Assembly (NCBI RefSeq): GCF_025263485.1
Contig: NZ_CP079863.1
Location: 4,588,001-4,652,000, forward strand
DNA: 64,000 bases
DNA from: Mycobacterium sp. SMC-2
Lineage (GTDB): Bacteria; Actinomycetota; Actinomycetes; Mycobacteriales; Mycobacteriaceae
Reading direction: 5' to 3'
This document shows positions 26,715 to 35,915 of this stretch, piece by piece (the first letter of the stretch is position 1; each line of letters starts with the position of its first letter). A program made the position numbers and the translations under genes. The notes under the pieces were generated by a model. That model searched no databases, was not told the DNA's origin, and was given only the letters and a program-made list of their open reading frames with translations.

Positions 26715-27817
26715 CCGGGGCGGTTTCGATAGTCGACGAATTCGCCACCTGGCTGACGGATTTTCTGCCGAAGGACTACTACGACAACTATCGCGAATAC
26801 CGCTGGGACCTGAAGCTGCGGCGCGATTACCAGCGAGCGGCCTTCGAGGCGGGCTGGATACAGCCGACCTGGACCCGCGAACACGGCGGCCGATCGCTGG
26901 GCCTGCGGGACGCGATGGAGGTCCGGCTCGAGGCCGCGCTGCGGTCCGCGCCCAAGCTGCCCAACATCGCGGGCCCCAACGTCGCCGCACCCGGCATCCG
27001 CCAGTTCGGCACCCCGGCGCAGATCGACCGCCTCCTGGTGCCACTGCTGCGCGGCGACGAATGGTGGGCGCTGGGCATGTCCGAGCCGGAAGCCGGATCG
27101 GACTTCGCCGGCCTGCGCACGCGCGCCGAACGCGACGGGGACAGCTTCCGGGTCAACGGCCACAAGATTTGGACGACGCAGGCGCACGAATCGCGGTGGT
27201 GCACCCTGTATGCGCGCACCGACCCGGAGGCGCCGAAACACCGCGGCATCTCCTGCCTGATCCTCGACCTGCACTCCCCGGGGGTGCGGATCGAACCCAT
27301 CCGGATGGCGTCCATCTCCGACGAGACATTCTGCGAAGTGTTCCTGGACGACGTCGAGGTGCCCGCCGAAAACCTATTGGGGCCGTTGCACGGCGGGTGG
27401 AACGTCGCGTTGTCGTCGCTGCACCATGAACGCCAGATGATCTGGATCATGAACTGGGTCGAGATCAAACGTGGGCTCGACGCGGTACGTAGGGCGCAAC
27501 CGACGGCGGACATCTGCGCGGAGCTCGGCTCCCTGCTTGCCGACGCCGAAGCGTTGCGGGCCACCGGATATCGCGCCCTGGGCAACGAGCTGGCGGGGCG
27601 ACCCAGCCCCGAGGCCGACACCATGAAGCTGCTCGGATCGGTTACCTTGCAGCGTGTTTGGGAGCTCGCCGCCGTCGCGGAGGGAACCCAGTCGCTCACC
27701 GACCCGGACCTGCTCTTCGAGCGCCAGGACGCGCTGGCCGCGACCATCTACGGCGGGACATCGGAGGTGCAGCGCAACATCATCGCCGAGCGGCTGCTCG
27801 GGCTGCCGAAGGGATGA
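26711..27817 (+). CDS. Acyl-CoA dehydrogenase, alpha-type subunit
   Basis: 368 residues. FAD- and substrate-binding motifs are present: ALGMSEPEAGSD, KIWTTQAHES and IYGGTSEVQRNIIAERLLGLP. It introduces an alpha-beta double bond in a CoA ester. The position that carries the catalytic Glu in medium-chain enzymes (YEGT) is Gly here, so the base must lie elsewhere or in the partner. Probable partner of the product of the overlapping upstream gene (ATGA junction); overlaps the downstream gene in ATGA as well. Confidence 0.93.
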   Translation: MTGAVSIVDEFATWLTDFLPKDYYDNYREYRWDLKLRRDYQRAAFEAGWIQPTWTREHGGRSLGLRDAMEVRLEAALRSAPKLPNIAGPNVAAPGIRQFGTPAQIDRLLVPLLRGDEWWALGMSEPEAGSDFAGLRTRAERDGDSFRVNGHKIWTTQAHESRWCTLYARTDPEAPKHRGISCLILDLHSPGVRIEPIRMASISDETFCEVFLDDVEVPAENLLGPLHGGWNVALSSLHHERQMIWIMNWVEIKRGLDAVRRAQPTADICAELGSLLADAEALRATGYRALGNELAGRPSPEADTMKLLGSVTLQRVWELAAVAEGTQSLTDPDLLFERQDALAATIYGGTSEVQRNIIAERLLGLPKG

Positions 27818-28971
27818 CCACGATGGATTACGACCTCGGCGACGACGCCGCACAACTGCGAAACCACCTGCGCGAGCTGGTGTCCAATCACATCCCCGCC
27901 GACTTCCTCGGCGCCTGCACCGAGAACCCGCGGGACCTGGCCACCACCGAGACGTTCTGCAAACTGCTGGCCGCCGAGGGCCTGCTGGCGCTGGCCTGGC
28001 CGAAAGAGCATGGCGGCGGAGGCGGTTCGGTGTGGCAGCAGACGGTGCTGCGCGAGGAGATGTGGGCCCAGCACGAGCCCCGCGGTCCCCAGTACATGGG
28101 GATCAACTGGGTGGGTCCGGCGCTGATGCGCTATGGGACGGCCGAGCAGAAGGCCAAGCATCTGGCCGCCATCGCCGCAGGCGACGTGATCTGGTGCCAG
28201 GGCTTCTCCGAGCCGGAGGCCGGCACCGACCTCGCCTCGTTGCGCACACGTGCCGTGCCGGACGGGGACGGTTGGCGGATCACCGGCCAGAAGGTGTGGA
28301 CGTCGTATGCGCTGATGGCATCGTGGTGTGTGCTGGCGGCGTGCACCGACCCCGAGGCCCCAAAACCCAAGCGGCTCACGTTATTTCTGATTCCTATGGA
28401 CCGACCCGGCTTCACCGTCCGGCCCATCGGGTCGATGCTGGGACCGCATCACCTCAACGAGATGTTCCTCGACGACGTGCAGGCGTTTCCGGGTGACGTT
28501 CTCGGCGAGGTAGGCGACGGCTGGCGGGTGATGCGCGAGGCGCTGGCGTTCGAGCGCGTCGGCATCGCCCGCTACGCGCGCTGCGAATCGCTACTCGAGC
28601 GGATGCGCACCCAGCTGGGCGATGACTGGGACGCGCTGCCGGAATCACTCCGCTCCCGATGGGTGCGGGCGCTGGTGGACCTACGGGTGGCCCGGCTGCT
28701 GGCCTACCGAGCCGTGTCACTGCAGGACGACCCGGCGGCGGGCGCGGCGGCCAGCGCGGCCCGCATCGCCACGACGACGTGCGACCAGCAGGTCGCGGAG
28801 CTACTTTTCGACGTCCTGGGCCCGGTGGCGCTGGACAGCGGCGCCGGCGCGGCGCTGCACGGGGCGATCGAAGACCATTGGCGTTACGCACAGGCGGCCA
28901 CCGTGGCATCCGGCACCATCGAAGTGCAGAAGATGTTGGTGGCCCGCGACGTGTTGGGAGAGCACCGGTGA
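27814..28971 (+). CDS. Acyl-CoA dehydrogenase, alpha-type subunit (second pair)
   Basis: 385 residues, full length. Motifs WCQGFSEPEAGTDLASL, KVWTSYALMA and the C-terminal SGTIEVQKMLVARDVLG are typical. It is a distant paralogue of its upstream neighbour and probably acts on a later or different CoA intermediate. Overlaps both neighbours by four bases (ATGA upstream, GTGA downstream). Likely heteromer with the product of the next gene. Confidence 0.93.
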   Translation: MTTMDYDLGDDAAQLRNHLRELVSNHIPADFLGACTENPRDLATTETFCKLLAAEGLLALAWPKEHGGGGGSVWQQTVLREEMWAQHEPRGPQYMGINWVGPALMRYGTAEQKAKHLAAIAAGDVIWCQGFSEPEAGTDLASLRTRAVPDGDGWRITGQKVWTSYALMASWCVLAACTDPEAPKPKRLTLFLIPMDRPGFTVRPIGSMLGPHHLNEMFLDDVQAFPGDVLGEVGDGWRVMREALAFERVGIARYARCESLLERMRTQLGDDWDALPESLRSRWVRALVDLRVARLLAYRAVSLQDDPAAGAAASAARIATTTCDQQVAELLFDVLGPVALDSGAGAALHGAIEDHWRYAQAATVASGTIEVQKMLVARDVLGEHR

Positions 28972-29903
28972 ACACTGATCTGCCACAAGACATCAGTGAC
29001 TTCGCCGCGGTCGCGGCCAAGCGCTTCGCCCGGCTGGGCGGGCCGCAGGCAGCATTGCGCGCCGAAACCGACAACGGCATCCGGGACGCCGCGCGCACCG
29101 CCCTGAGCGAGGTGGGCGCGTTCGAGCTCGATGTCCGGTCGGCGCCCGAGGACCTGCTCGCCGCCGCCGTGCTGTGCCGCGCCGCCGGCGCCACCGCGTT
29201 GCCCTATCCCCTCGTCGAAGAGTTGCTGGCGATCGACGGCGCACGCCTTGCCCTGGTCAACCCCGAGGCGCCGCGCATCGACCATGGCGACCTGCCCGGT
29301 GACTGGATCGCCGCCGACCTGGACGGCATCCGGTACCACCCGCGGCCGGCGTCGCGAACCGCGGCCAAACTCGGGCCGTTCCTGGTGCCCGCCTTTCTCG
29401 GCCCACCCGATGGAGCCATTCCGGCCGCCGACGTTAACCTTCATCTCGTGCTCGGATCATGGCGGATTCTGGGATCGGTGCAGCAGGCGCTGCAGATCGT
29501 CACCGATCACGTGTGCGCCCGCGTTCAGTTCGGCAAGCCACTGGCGGATTTCCAGGCCGTCAGGTTCGCCGTCGCGGAGGCCGCCGTCGCCGTGCGCGGA
29601 CTGCAAGAGTTGGCAAAATACACCGTCTGCCGTCCCGAATCGCTACCGATGCAGATCCGGTCGGCGGACGCACTCGTTCTTCGGCTCAAGGCGTCCGACA
29701 CCGCGCGACAGGTGCTGCGCACCTCCCATCAGTTGCTCGGCGCCTTGGGCTTCTGCGACGAGTCCGACGTCAGCGTGCTCGACCGGCACACCCAGCCGCT
29801 GATCCGCTTGCCGCTGGGCACCGAGGCGCTCGCGTTGCGCCTGATCCCCGGTGTCCCGGACGGCTCCCTGGAAACCCTGTTCAGCGGGCCGGTGTCCGCG
29901 TGA
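28968..29903 (+). CDS. Short acyl-CoA dehydrogenase-like subunit
   Basis: 311 residues, the shortest and most divergent of the four dehydrogenases here. Only the C-terminal domain is easy to recognise (VCARVQFGKPLADFQAVRFAV). The SEPEAGSD-type middle-domain motif is absent. It is probably the non-catalytic beta partner of the enzyme at 27814. GTG start inside GTGA; stop overlaps the ligase start in the same way. Confidence 0.85.
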   Translation: MNTDLPQDISDFAAVAAKRFARLGGPQAALRAETDNGIRDAARTALSEVGAFELDVRSAPEDLLAAAVLCRAAGATALPYPLVEELLAIDGARLALVNPEAPRIDHGDLPGDWIAADLDGIRYHPRPASRTAAKLGPFLVPAFLGPPDGAIPAADVNLHLVLGSWRILGSVQQALQIVTDHVCARVQFGKPLADFQAVRFAVAEAAVAVRGLQELAKYTVCRPESLPMQIRSADALVLRLKASDTARQVLRTSHQLLGALGFCDESDVSVLDRHTQPLIRLPLGTEALALRLIPGVPDGSLETLFSGPVSA

Positions 29904-31396
29904 CCGAATATGCCGCGGCCGAAGTGGCGGCCGACCCGTTAGCGGACGGAATCCCGTTCGGAGCCAAGCTTCAACAGCTCGCCGAGCAGCGTGGCGACGA
30001 AGTCGGGGTCACGATCGTCGCCCTCGACGGCACCGCGCAGTCACTGACATTCGGTGAGCTCGACGCCCGCGCCAACCAGTGGGGCCGGGCGCTGGCCGCC
30101 AACGGCGCCGAGACCGGTTCGCTTGTGGCGCTGGCGATCCCGAACTCGACCCATCTGGTTCTGGCCACGCTGGGCTGCTGGAAGATCGGCGCCGTTCCCG
30201 TTCCCATGCACTGGGACCTGCCCGAGTGGGAGCGAGACCGGGTGCGTGAGGTGATCGATCCCGCGGTCGTCGTAGACGAGGAGAGCCGGTGGCGCCTCGA
30301 GGCCCAAGCGGACGCCGAGTCCGCCGACGCCCTGCCGGAGGCCGTCTCCCCCCATGTCAACGGCATCTGCAGCAGCGGTTCGACCGGGATACCGAAAGTG
30401 ATCCTGAGCCTGGCGCCGTCGCTGTGGACGCCACAGCACGGCGAGCCGTTCCTCGCGAACTGGACGCCCGTGGCCGCGCCCCAGACCATCATGGTGCCCG
30501 CGCCGATGTATCACACCAACGGCTTCGCCACCTTATTCTTCCTGCTGGCCGGCGACCACCTGGTGATACTCGAAAAGTTCGATGCCGCACTGGTTCTGGA
30601 TGTGATCGAACGCTTCAAGATCACCAATTTCACGGCCACACCGACGATGCTGGCGCGCATCGCGGCCAGGCCCGACGTCCGGGAGCGGGACCTGTCCAGC
30701 ATCGTGTTCATCCTGCAGGGCGCCGCCGTGATGCCCCCGTCGCTCATGCACACCTGGTTCGAACTGCTGAGCCCGCAGCAGATCGTGTCGGCATACGGCA
30801 TGACGGAGAACCTTGGGCTCACCGCGTTGCGGGGTGACGAGTGGCTCGATCATCCGGGCAGCGTCGGCCGCGGTTTCCGCGATACGGAGATCCGGATTCT
30901 CGACGGCGGAAGCAAACAGCTTGGCCCCGGCGAGCATGGCGAGATCTATCTACGCGCACCGATGAGCGCGGGATCCCGCTACGTGGGCGGTGCGGCGCCG
31001 CTACCGTCCACCGAAGATGGCTTCCGCTCCGCCGGCGACATCGGCTACCTGGACGAGGACGGCTACCTCTACATCGTCGACCGCCGCGTCGACATGATCG
31101 TTAGCGGCGGCGCGAATGTGTTTCCCGCGGAGGTGGAGTCGGCTTTGGCGGGCCATCCCGATATCGCCGACGTCGTCGTCATCGGCCTCGCCGACCCGCA
31201 GTGGGGACGCCGCGTGCACGCGGTGGTGCAGCTGGCCGACGGCGTGGCGCTCACCGAAGAGCAGGTGATCGAGTACGCGAAGGGCCGGCTCGCCCACTAC
31301 AAGGCCCCCAAGACCGTCGAATTCGTCGACGCGATTCCCCGCACCGCGGCGACCAAGGTCAACCGCTCGGCCATGATCGAATCCCGCGGCGGGTAA
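29900..31396 (+). CDS. AMP-forming acyl-CoA ligase
   Basis: 498 residues. ATP motif SSGSTGIPKV (near 155), YGMTENLG, the hinge region VDRRVDMIVSGG and the C-terminal Lys in AATKVNRSAM are all present. It activates a carboxylic acid as CoA ester and would feed the four dehydrogenases encoded just upstream. GTG start overlaps the previous stop (GTGA). Last gene of the operon; followed by a 226-base gap with no recognisable feature. Confidence 0.93.
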   Translation: MTEYAAAEVAADPLADGIPFGAKLQQLAEQRGDEVGVTIVALDGTAQSLTFGELDARANQWGRALAANGAETGSLVALAIPNSTHLVLATLGCWKIGAVPVPMHWDLPEWERDRVREVIDPAVVVDEESRWRLEAQADAESADALPEAVSPHVNGICSSGSTGIPKVILSLAPSLWTPQHGEPFLANWTPVAAPQTIMVPAPMYHTNGFATLFFLLAGDHLVILEKFDAALVLDVIERFKITNFTATPTMLARIAARPDVRERDLSSIVFILQGAAVMPPSLMHTWFELLSPQQIVSAYGMTENLGLTALRGDEWLDHPGSVGRGFRDTEIRILDGGSKQLGPGEHGEIYLRAPMSAGSRYVGGAAPLPSTEDGFRSAGDIGYLDEDGYLYIVDRRVDMIVSGGANVFPAEVESALAGHPDIADVVVIGLADPQWGRRVHAVVQLADGVALTEEQVIEYAKGRLAHYKAPKTVEFVDAIPRTAATKVNRSAMIESRGG

Positions 31397-31622
31397 TCCC
31401 CAGTCAGGCCAAGCTGTCTACGCCGAGACCGCCGGCGTTCGGGAGATGCCGGTGTTATGGCTGGCGCCGAAAACCCCATGAGCGTCGGATGCGGGTGAAG
31501 GTGGTGTTTGCGGCGGGCTGGGGTGAGAATCGTTTTACCTGAGGCCGTCCGGGGTGGTGGCGGTATCGCCCCGGCCTGGGATGCCGGGCAGAGGTCGGCC
31601 GGGACCAAAGGAGGGAGCTGAA

Positions 31623-32108
31623 ATGCATAGATCGCGATCAACGGGTGGTGTGCGCTGGGCCCTCGTCGTGATCGGCGCCGTGTCGGGCGTCGCGCTGCTG
31701 AGCGCTGGTGCGGCGAGCGCCGCTGGCCCGGCCCAGTTGAGGAGCCGATTGGCCAATGTGTGCCTCGACGCCCCGAATGGCAACAACACGGCGACGATGG
31801 TCAACCCCTGTGATGGGTCGAAAACCCAGTTATGGGATTTCAACGCTGCCGGCCAGATCGCGAGCGTGGCCTTCCCGGGGAGTTGCGTGAGCATCAGCGA
31901 CGCAGCCGATACCACCCCGGCGATGCTGTCGACCTGTCAGCCCAATGGGAACAACCAGCGTTGGACTGCCCAGCCGAACGGCCAGGTGACGAGCGCTCTC
32001 GGTCCCTGCCTCAACATCAACGGCGGCGTTGCGAACCCGGGGACTCCGGTGATCGCCTATCACTGCATCGCCGACGTGCAAGACGAGCAGTGGGACAGCG
32101 TTCCCTGA
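31623..32108 (+). CDS. Secreted ricin B-type lectin (Rv1419/sMTL-13-like)
   Basis: 161 residues. A Sec signal peptide (residues 1-33, ending GAASA) leads into one beta-trefoil with three QxW-type repeats: TQLWDF, NQRWTA and EQWDS. Four to six cysteines suggest disulfides outside the cell. The C-terminus EQWDSVP is nearly the same as that of M. tuberculosis Rv1419 as I remember it, a secreted lectin. Strong AAAGGAGGG ribosome site. Convergent with the TauD-type gene; not obviously related to the flanking catabolic genes. Confidence 0.9.
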   Translation: MHRSRSTGGVRWALVVIGAVSGVALLSAGAASAAGPAQLRSRLANVCLDAPNGNNTATMVNPCDGSKTQLWDFNAAGQIASVAFPGSCVSISDAADTTPAMLSTCQPNGNNQRWTAQPNGQVTSALGPCLNINGGVANPGTPVIAYHCIADVQDEQWDSVP

Positions 32109-32225
32109 TCCGACTGCGCTGAGCATTCCTTTCGCCGCTCGCATCGACAACGCCGGCGAGAGACATAGCGGGGCAGTCAGCGGACTGGATTGGTGCCTCT
32201 AGCTACGGGTGTTCGTCGTGGCAGC

Positions 32226-33071
32226 TTATTGGATCGGTTCGTCGCCGAGCACGGTCGTGCGCAGCATCTCGCGCTGCGACGTGGGATCGTAGGGGGCCGC
32301 GCGGTGGAGTACTCCGCGGTTGTCCCAGATGACGGTGTCCCCCACTGACCATTCGTGCCGGTACACCTTGTCCGTGTCCGTGGCCCGCTCGAGCAATTCC
32401 TGAAGCAGCGCTCGGCCCTCGTCGAGATCCATGCCCACCACGTAGTCGGCCGACGCGCCCAGCACCAGCGACTTGCGGCCACTGCGGTGCGTCCACACCA
32501 GCGGGTGTTCATGCGTGCGCCGGGATCGCCAGCGGGCCACCTGCTCTGGACCGGCGTCCGGATAGACGCGGCGCTGCGAGGCCTCTAGTGAGTGCACGAC
32601 GCGAAGCGAGCCGAAGCGATCCTTCTCCTCGTCGCTCAATTCGTCATAGGCGGCATAAGAGTTGGCGAATTCAGTCTCGCCGCCCCATTCGGCGACCTGC
32701 ACGGCCGAGAGCACGGTGGCCTTCTGCGGGCACTCGTCGCCGAGCGGGGTACAACCGTCGATGTGCCAGTCGAACGTGGCCTTCAAGATTTCCGCCGAGG
32801 AGTTCTTGGCCGGGTTCAGCGAGATGGGGTAGATGCCTGCGACCGGGTGATGGCCGTCAGCGGAGTGATCGACCGCGCCGAGTAGACGGCAGAAGGCGAC
32901 CTGGACCTGCGGATCGAGATGTAGACCGCGGAAGACCAGAACGCCGTTGTCCTCCAACGCATCCAGGACCGCCCCGCCGACCGGGTCGCCGGGAACCAGC
33001 CGGGCCGGTTCGAGGCCGGTGACTTCCGCGCCGACGGACGCGGTGAGCTTGTTGATGGTGAGCAGACTCAT
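32226..33071 (-). CDS. TauD/TfdA-family Fe(II)/2-oxoglutarate dioxygenase
   Basis: 281 residues. Iron ligands are WHID (His and Asp) and the distal His in GVLHRA; the 2-oxoglutarate arginine is in REMLRTT. It hydroxylates a substrate while decarboxylating 2-oxoglutarate. Last gene of the minus-strand block running from the 2Fe-2S ferredoxin at 35848, 38 bases after the 112-residue protein gene. ATG at 33071 follows AGGAAGGA. Substrate unknown. Confidence 0.92.
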   Translation of the reverse strand: MSLLTINKLTASVGAEVTGLEPARLVPGDPVGGAVLDALEDNGVLVFRGLHLDPQVQVAFCRLLGAVDHSADGHHPVAGIYPISLNPAKNSSAEILKATFDWHIDGCTPLGDECPQKATVLSAVQVAEWGGETEFANSYAAYDELSDEEKDRFGSLRVVHSLEASQRRVYPDAGPEQVARWRSRRTHEHPLVWTHRSGRKSLVLGASADYVVGMDLDEGRALLQELLERATDTDKVYRHEWSVGDTVIWDNRGVLHRAAPYDPTSQREMLRTTVLGDEPIQ

Positions 33072-33109
33072 GGTCTGTCCTTCCTGATGAAGGTGCGGGG
33101 GTCTCGCCG

Positions 33110-33448
33110 TCAGGGCGCTGGCTCGACGGTGCGGATCATGACCGCGTCGGCGGCGCTGACCGGCGTGGGTTGGTGCATGATCTCCACCGCCATCGCGACC
33201 ATGATCAACGAATAGATCATGTGCAGCAGGTTGAGCGCGTCGTCAGGCAGGTTGTCCAGCGAGAACTTGTCGCAGTACTCGATGGCCTCCTCGAGCCGGG
33301 GGAAGAACGCGTCGTAGAACTCGTGCATGTCGGGCATCGTGCTGGTGATCCGGGCGTTCCAGCGTTCGGTTTCGGTTGCCAGACACCACTTTTTGGCGTA
33401 CTTCTCCAGTTCGGCGAAGGCGCTGGGCAGCATCGCAGCATCTGACAT
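33110..33448 (-). CDS. 112-residue helical protein of unknown function, Rieske partner copy 1
   Basis: I do not recognise this family. It is predicted mainly helical, with a core YCDKFSLDNLPDDALNLLH and IYSLIMVAMAVE. An exact-length paralogue is encoded at 37611. Both sit directly after a Rieske oxygenase gene (3 bases after the stop here). It is much shorter than classical beta subunits of ring-hydroxylating oxygenases (about 170-190 residues, NTF2 fold), and the helical pattern does not match them. A small accessory subunit of the oxygenase is the simplest reading. Confidence 0.8.
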   Translation of the reverse strand: MSDAAMLPSAFAELEKYAKKWCLATETERWNARITSTMPDMHEFYDAFFPRLEEAIEYCDKFSLDNLPDDALNLLHMIYSLIMVAMAVEIMHQPTPVSAADAVMIRTVEPAP

Positions 33449-33451
33449 CGG

Positions 33452-34720
33452 TCACACTCCTGCCGGCTCGGAGGCGCGTTCGCGCCGGTAGGCATCGACC
33501 CAGTCGACGACGACCTTGTGCAGATGGCGGACCAGGATTTCTTGGTCGTTGAGTGGAAACTCGTCGACGATGCCGTATTCCAGTGCCGCCTGGGTCCCAC
33601 CGAGCATCCCCGCGTCCTGCAGCGCGAACTCCTTGAGCACCACCGACGCCACTTCGTGTTCGACGCGTTCGCGGACGCTGCGGGCGGGGTGGAAGTACGT
33701 GTAGGCCTCGAAGCGATGCGTGTTGTGTGAGGTGGGCCAGTACCGGTAGAGCAGATACCAGCCGCCGTAGATCAAGATCTCGATGTTGGGGAAAATCTGG
33801 AAGTTGCTGATTCCCCAGGGTTCGATGCCGCCGGGGTTGAGGCCGGGCGGCAATGCGCCGATATCCGGTGTGCGCCAGGGGCCGACCAGTCCGCTCTGGG
33901 TGGCCCGCTCGATGGGATACATATACTCGGGCGGCAGCAGCCACCGCCGCCGCCCGGCGGTCGACACCAGCCGGTGCGGACCGTCGAGTTGGAAGTGCCC
34001 GCAGGTGAATCCGGCGTTGGGGTCGCGCACGTCGGGGGGCACTTGCTGTGGATGCAGGGAAGGTACGTGGTAGTACTCCTGAAACGCGTCGGCGAAGATC
34101 TTCCAGTTGCTGTTGTTATGCGCGACCCACTCGTAGCGTTCCGTCAATTTGTCGAAGGGGTAGCCGTCGAGACCGGTGACCATGGGCCCGAGGAATTCCC
34201 GCAGGGTCTGCCGTGGTTCGGCGTCGAAGTTGATGAAGATGAACCCGTTCCAGACGTCGCAGCGCACGGGCCGCAGGCCGTACTCGGACAGGTCCAGATC
34301 GAAGAACTCGCCTTCCTGCTGAACGAATTTCAAGGCGCCCTCGAGGTCATAGCGCCACCCGTGGTACTTGCAGGTGAATTGCCGGCAGTTGCCTCGCGTC
34401 TCCTGGTTGGGAAAGTCGTTCCACACCAACTTGTTTCCCCGGTGACGGCAGACGTTGTAGAAGGCGCGGATGCGCTCGTCTCGGCCCTTCACCACAATGA
34501 CCGAAGTCCCGACCACCTCGATTTCTTTGGTGAGGTAGCTGCCGACGCGGGGCAACTCCTCGACCCGGGCGACGTTCAGCCAGGCACGTTTGAAGATCGC
34601 CTCGCGTTCGAGTTGGTAGAACTCCGGCGAGGTGGAGTCGCTGAACGACACCGGACCGGTGCCCAGTCCGGGATAGTGTTCGGTCCAGGAGCCCTCCGGT
34701 GGCCTGCCTGCTCGCGTCAT
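33452..34720 (-). CDS. Rieske ring-hydroxylating oxygenase alpha subunit, copy 1
   Basis: 422 residues. Rieske ligands CRHRGNKLVW (near 90) and CKYHGWRYDL; iron site DAFQEYYHVPSLH; late Asp ligand expected in the C-terminal half. It shares length, and most of its sequence pattern, with the copy at 37946. ATG at 34720 has a near-perfect AGGAGG site; a longer open frame upstream is a frame shadow over the SDR gene. Probable partners are the 112-residue protein downstream and the 2Fe-2S ferredoxin at 35519. No reductase is encoded in the block. Confidence 0.94.
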   Translation of the reverse strand: MTRAGRPPEGSWTEHYPGLGTGPVSFSDSTSPEFYQLEREAIFKRAWLNVARVEELPRVGSYLTKEIEVVGTSVIVVKGRDERIRAFYNVCRHRGNKLVWNDFPNQETRGNCRQFTCKYHGWRYDLEGALKFVQQEGEFFDLDLSEYGLRPVRCDVWNGFIFINFDAEPRQTLREFLGPMVTGLDGYPFDKLTERYEWVAHNNSNWKIFADAFQEYYHVPSLHPQQVPPDVRDPNAGFTCGHFQLDGPHRLVSTAGRRRWLLPPEYMYPIERATQSGLVGPWRTPDIGALPPGLNPGGIEPWGISNFQIFPNIEILIYGGWYLLYRYWPTSHNTHRFEAYTYFHPARSVRERVEHEVASVVLKEFALQDAGMLGGTQAALEYGIVDEFPLNDQEILVRHLHKVVVDWVDAYRRERASEPAGV

Positions 34721-34739
34721 CTGAACCTCCTGATCGACC

Positions 34740-35483
34740 TCACAACACCGCCCCGCCGTTGACGCCCAAGACCTGGCCGGTGATGAACCGGGCTTCCTCC
34801 GAGCACAAGAACCCCACCGCCGCGGCGACGTCCGCCCCCGCGCCCAGGTAGCCCAGCGGGATGTTGGCGGCGATCTGCTCGTTGGATGGCAGATAGCCGG
34901 CGGCCTGACCCTGGTGCTGCATCGGCGTTTCGATGCCCGACGGCGGGATGTTGTTGACCGTGATCCCGTGCGACGCATACTCGCGCGCAAGCGACTTGGT
35001 CAAGGTGATCACGCCGCCTTTGGATGCCGCGTAGTGGGCCGCATACGGTGAGCCGCGCTGGGCGCTAGACGACGAGATCATGACGATCCGTCCCCATTTC
35101 GCGTCGACCATGTCCGGCAGCGCGATTTGGCAGCAATGAAACGTGCCGGTGAGATTGACGTCGATGATGCGCGCCCACGATTCGGCGCTGATGTCGGCGA
35201 AGGCCGAAAACTCGAACATCCCGGCACTGGTCACCAACACCGCGACCGCACCCAACTCGCTGCGGACCTTGGCGAAAGCCTGCTCGAGCGCGGGCCGGTC
35301 GGTGACATCGGCACTTACGCCGATCGCCGTGACGCCCCCGGCGCGCAGGTCTTCGGTGACACGCTGCGCCGCTTGCTCGTTGACGTCAAGGACCGCGACC
35401 TTGTGCCCGCGCCGGCCCAGCTCGTGACAGGTGGCTTCGCCCATGCCCGAGGCGCCACCCGTCACCACGGCCACCCGGCTCAT
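34740..35483 (-). CDS. Short-chain dehydrogenase/reductase
   Basis: 247 residues. TGGASGMG cofactor motif, Asp after the second strand (VLDVN, favouring NAD), NNIPPSG, and YAASKGG with its catalytic Tyr and Lys. It would oxidise an alcohol or diol produced by the neighbouring Rieske oxygenase. ATG at 35483 has GGAGCAGGG upstream. Lies between the ferredoxin and Rieske genes on the minus strand, 19 bases from the Rieske start. Confidence 0.92.
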   Translation of the reverse strand: MSRVAVVTGGASGMGEATCHELGRRGHKVAVLDVNEQAAQRVTEDLRAGGVTAIGVSADVTDRPALEQAFAKVRSELGAVAVLVTSAGMFEFSAFADISAESWARIIDVNLTGTFHCCQIALPDMVDAKWGRIVMISSSSAQRGSPYAAHYAASKGGVITLTKSLAREYASHGITVNNIPPSGIETPMQHQGQAAGYLPSNEQIAANIPLGYLGAGADVAAAVGFLCSEEARFITGQVLGVNGGAVL

Positions 35484-35518
35484 CGACCCTGCTCCATTGC
35501 GGCAGCTCTCCTGTCCAG

Positions 35519-35848
35519 TCACTCGTAGACCACGCGCACCGCGCGGCTGGTCGGCAGCGCCTGGCAGGTCAGTACCCAGCCGTCGTCGACCTCGTCGGCC
35601 TCGAGTGCATCGTTGTTGAGCATCCGGGCGCTGCCCTGCGTCAGCCGCGCCATACAGGTTGCACAGGAACCTGTTTCGCACGAGTACGGCGCGGCCAAGC
35701 CCGCCATGCGGGCGGTCTGCAGTAAGGTGTCGCCCGCACTGTAGGCCACCGTGGTGGTGCGCCGATCCAGCTCTATGGTCACTTCCTCGGTCACGACCCC
35801 GTCGCGGTCGGGCGGCCCCGCCCCGGCGGCCGCAGTGGGCTCTGGCAT
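35519..35848 (-). CDS. Plant-type 2Fe-2S ferredoxin
   Basis: 109 residues. The four cluster cysteines are Cys57, Cys62, Cys65 (CETGSCATC) and Cys95 (LTCQA). It resembles the ferredoxin domain of oxygenase reductases such as KshB but stands alone with no flavin domain, so a reductase must be supplied from elsewhere. First gene of the ferredoxin-SDR-Rieske-112-residue-TauD block. Its start lies 12 bases after the repeated MarR-site motif. Confidence 0.92.
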   Translation of the reverse strand: MPEPTAAAGAGPPDRDGVVTEEVTIELDRRTTTVAYSAGDTLLQTARMAGLAAPYSCETGSCATCMARLTQGSARMLNNDALEADEVDDGWVLTCQALPTSRAVRVVYE

Positions 35849-35859
35849 CTCCCGAACAA

Positions 35860-35890
35860 TATCAACTACTTGTTATTATCATCAACTACT
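35860..35890. promoter_or_regulatory. Candidate MarR operator: ATCAACTACT repeated with 20-base period
   Basis: ATCAACTACT occurs at 35861-35870 and 35881-35890, two helical turns apart, just ahead of the ferredoxin start. The extended form TATCAACTACTTG (35860-35872) occurs again, as its reverse complement, at 39350-39362 in the divergent promoter at the other end of the block. Confidence 0.65.
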
Positions 35891-35915
35891 AGAGATACGC
35901 GCCCGGCGCCGGACG

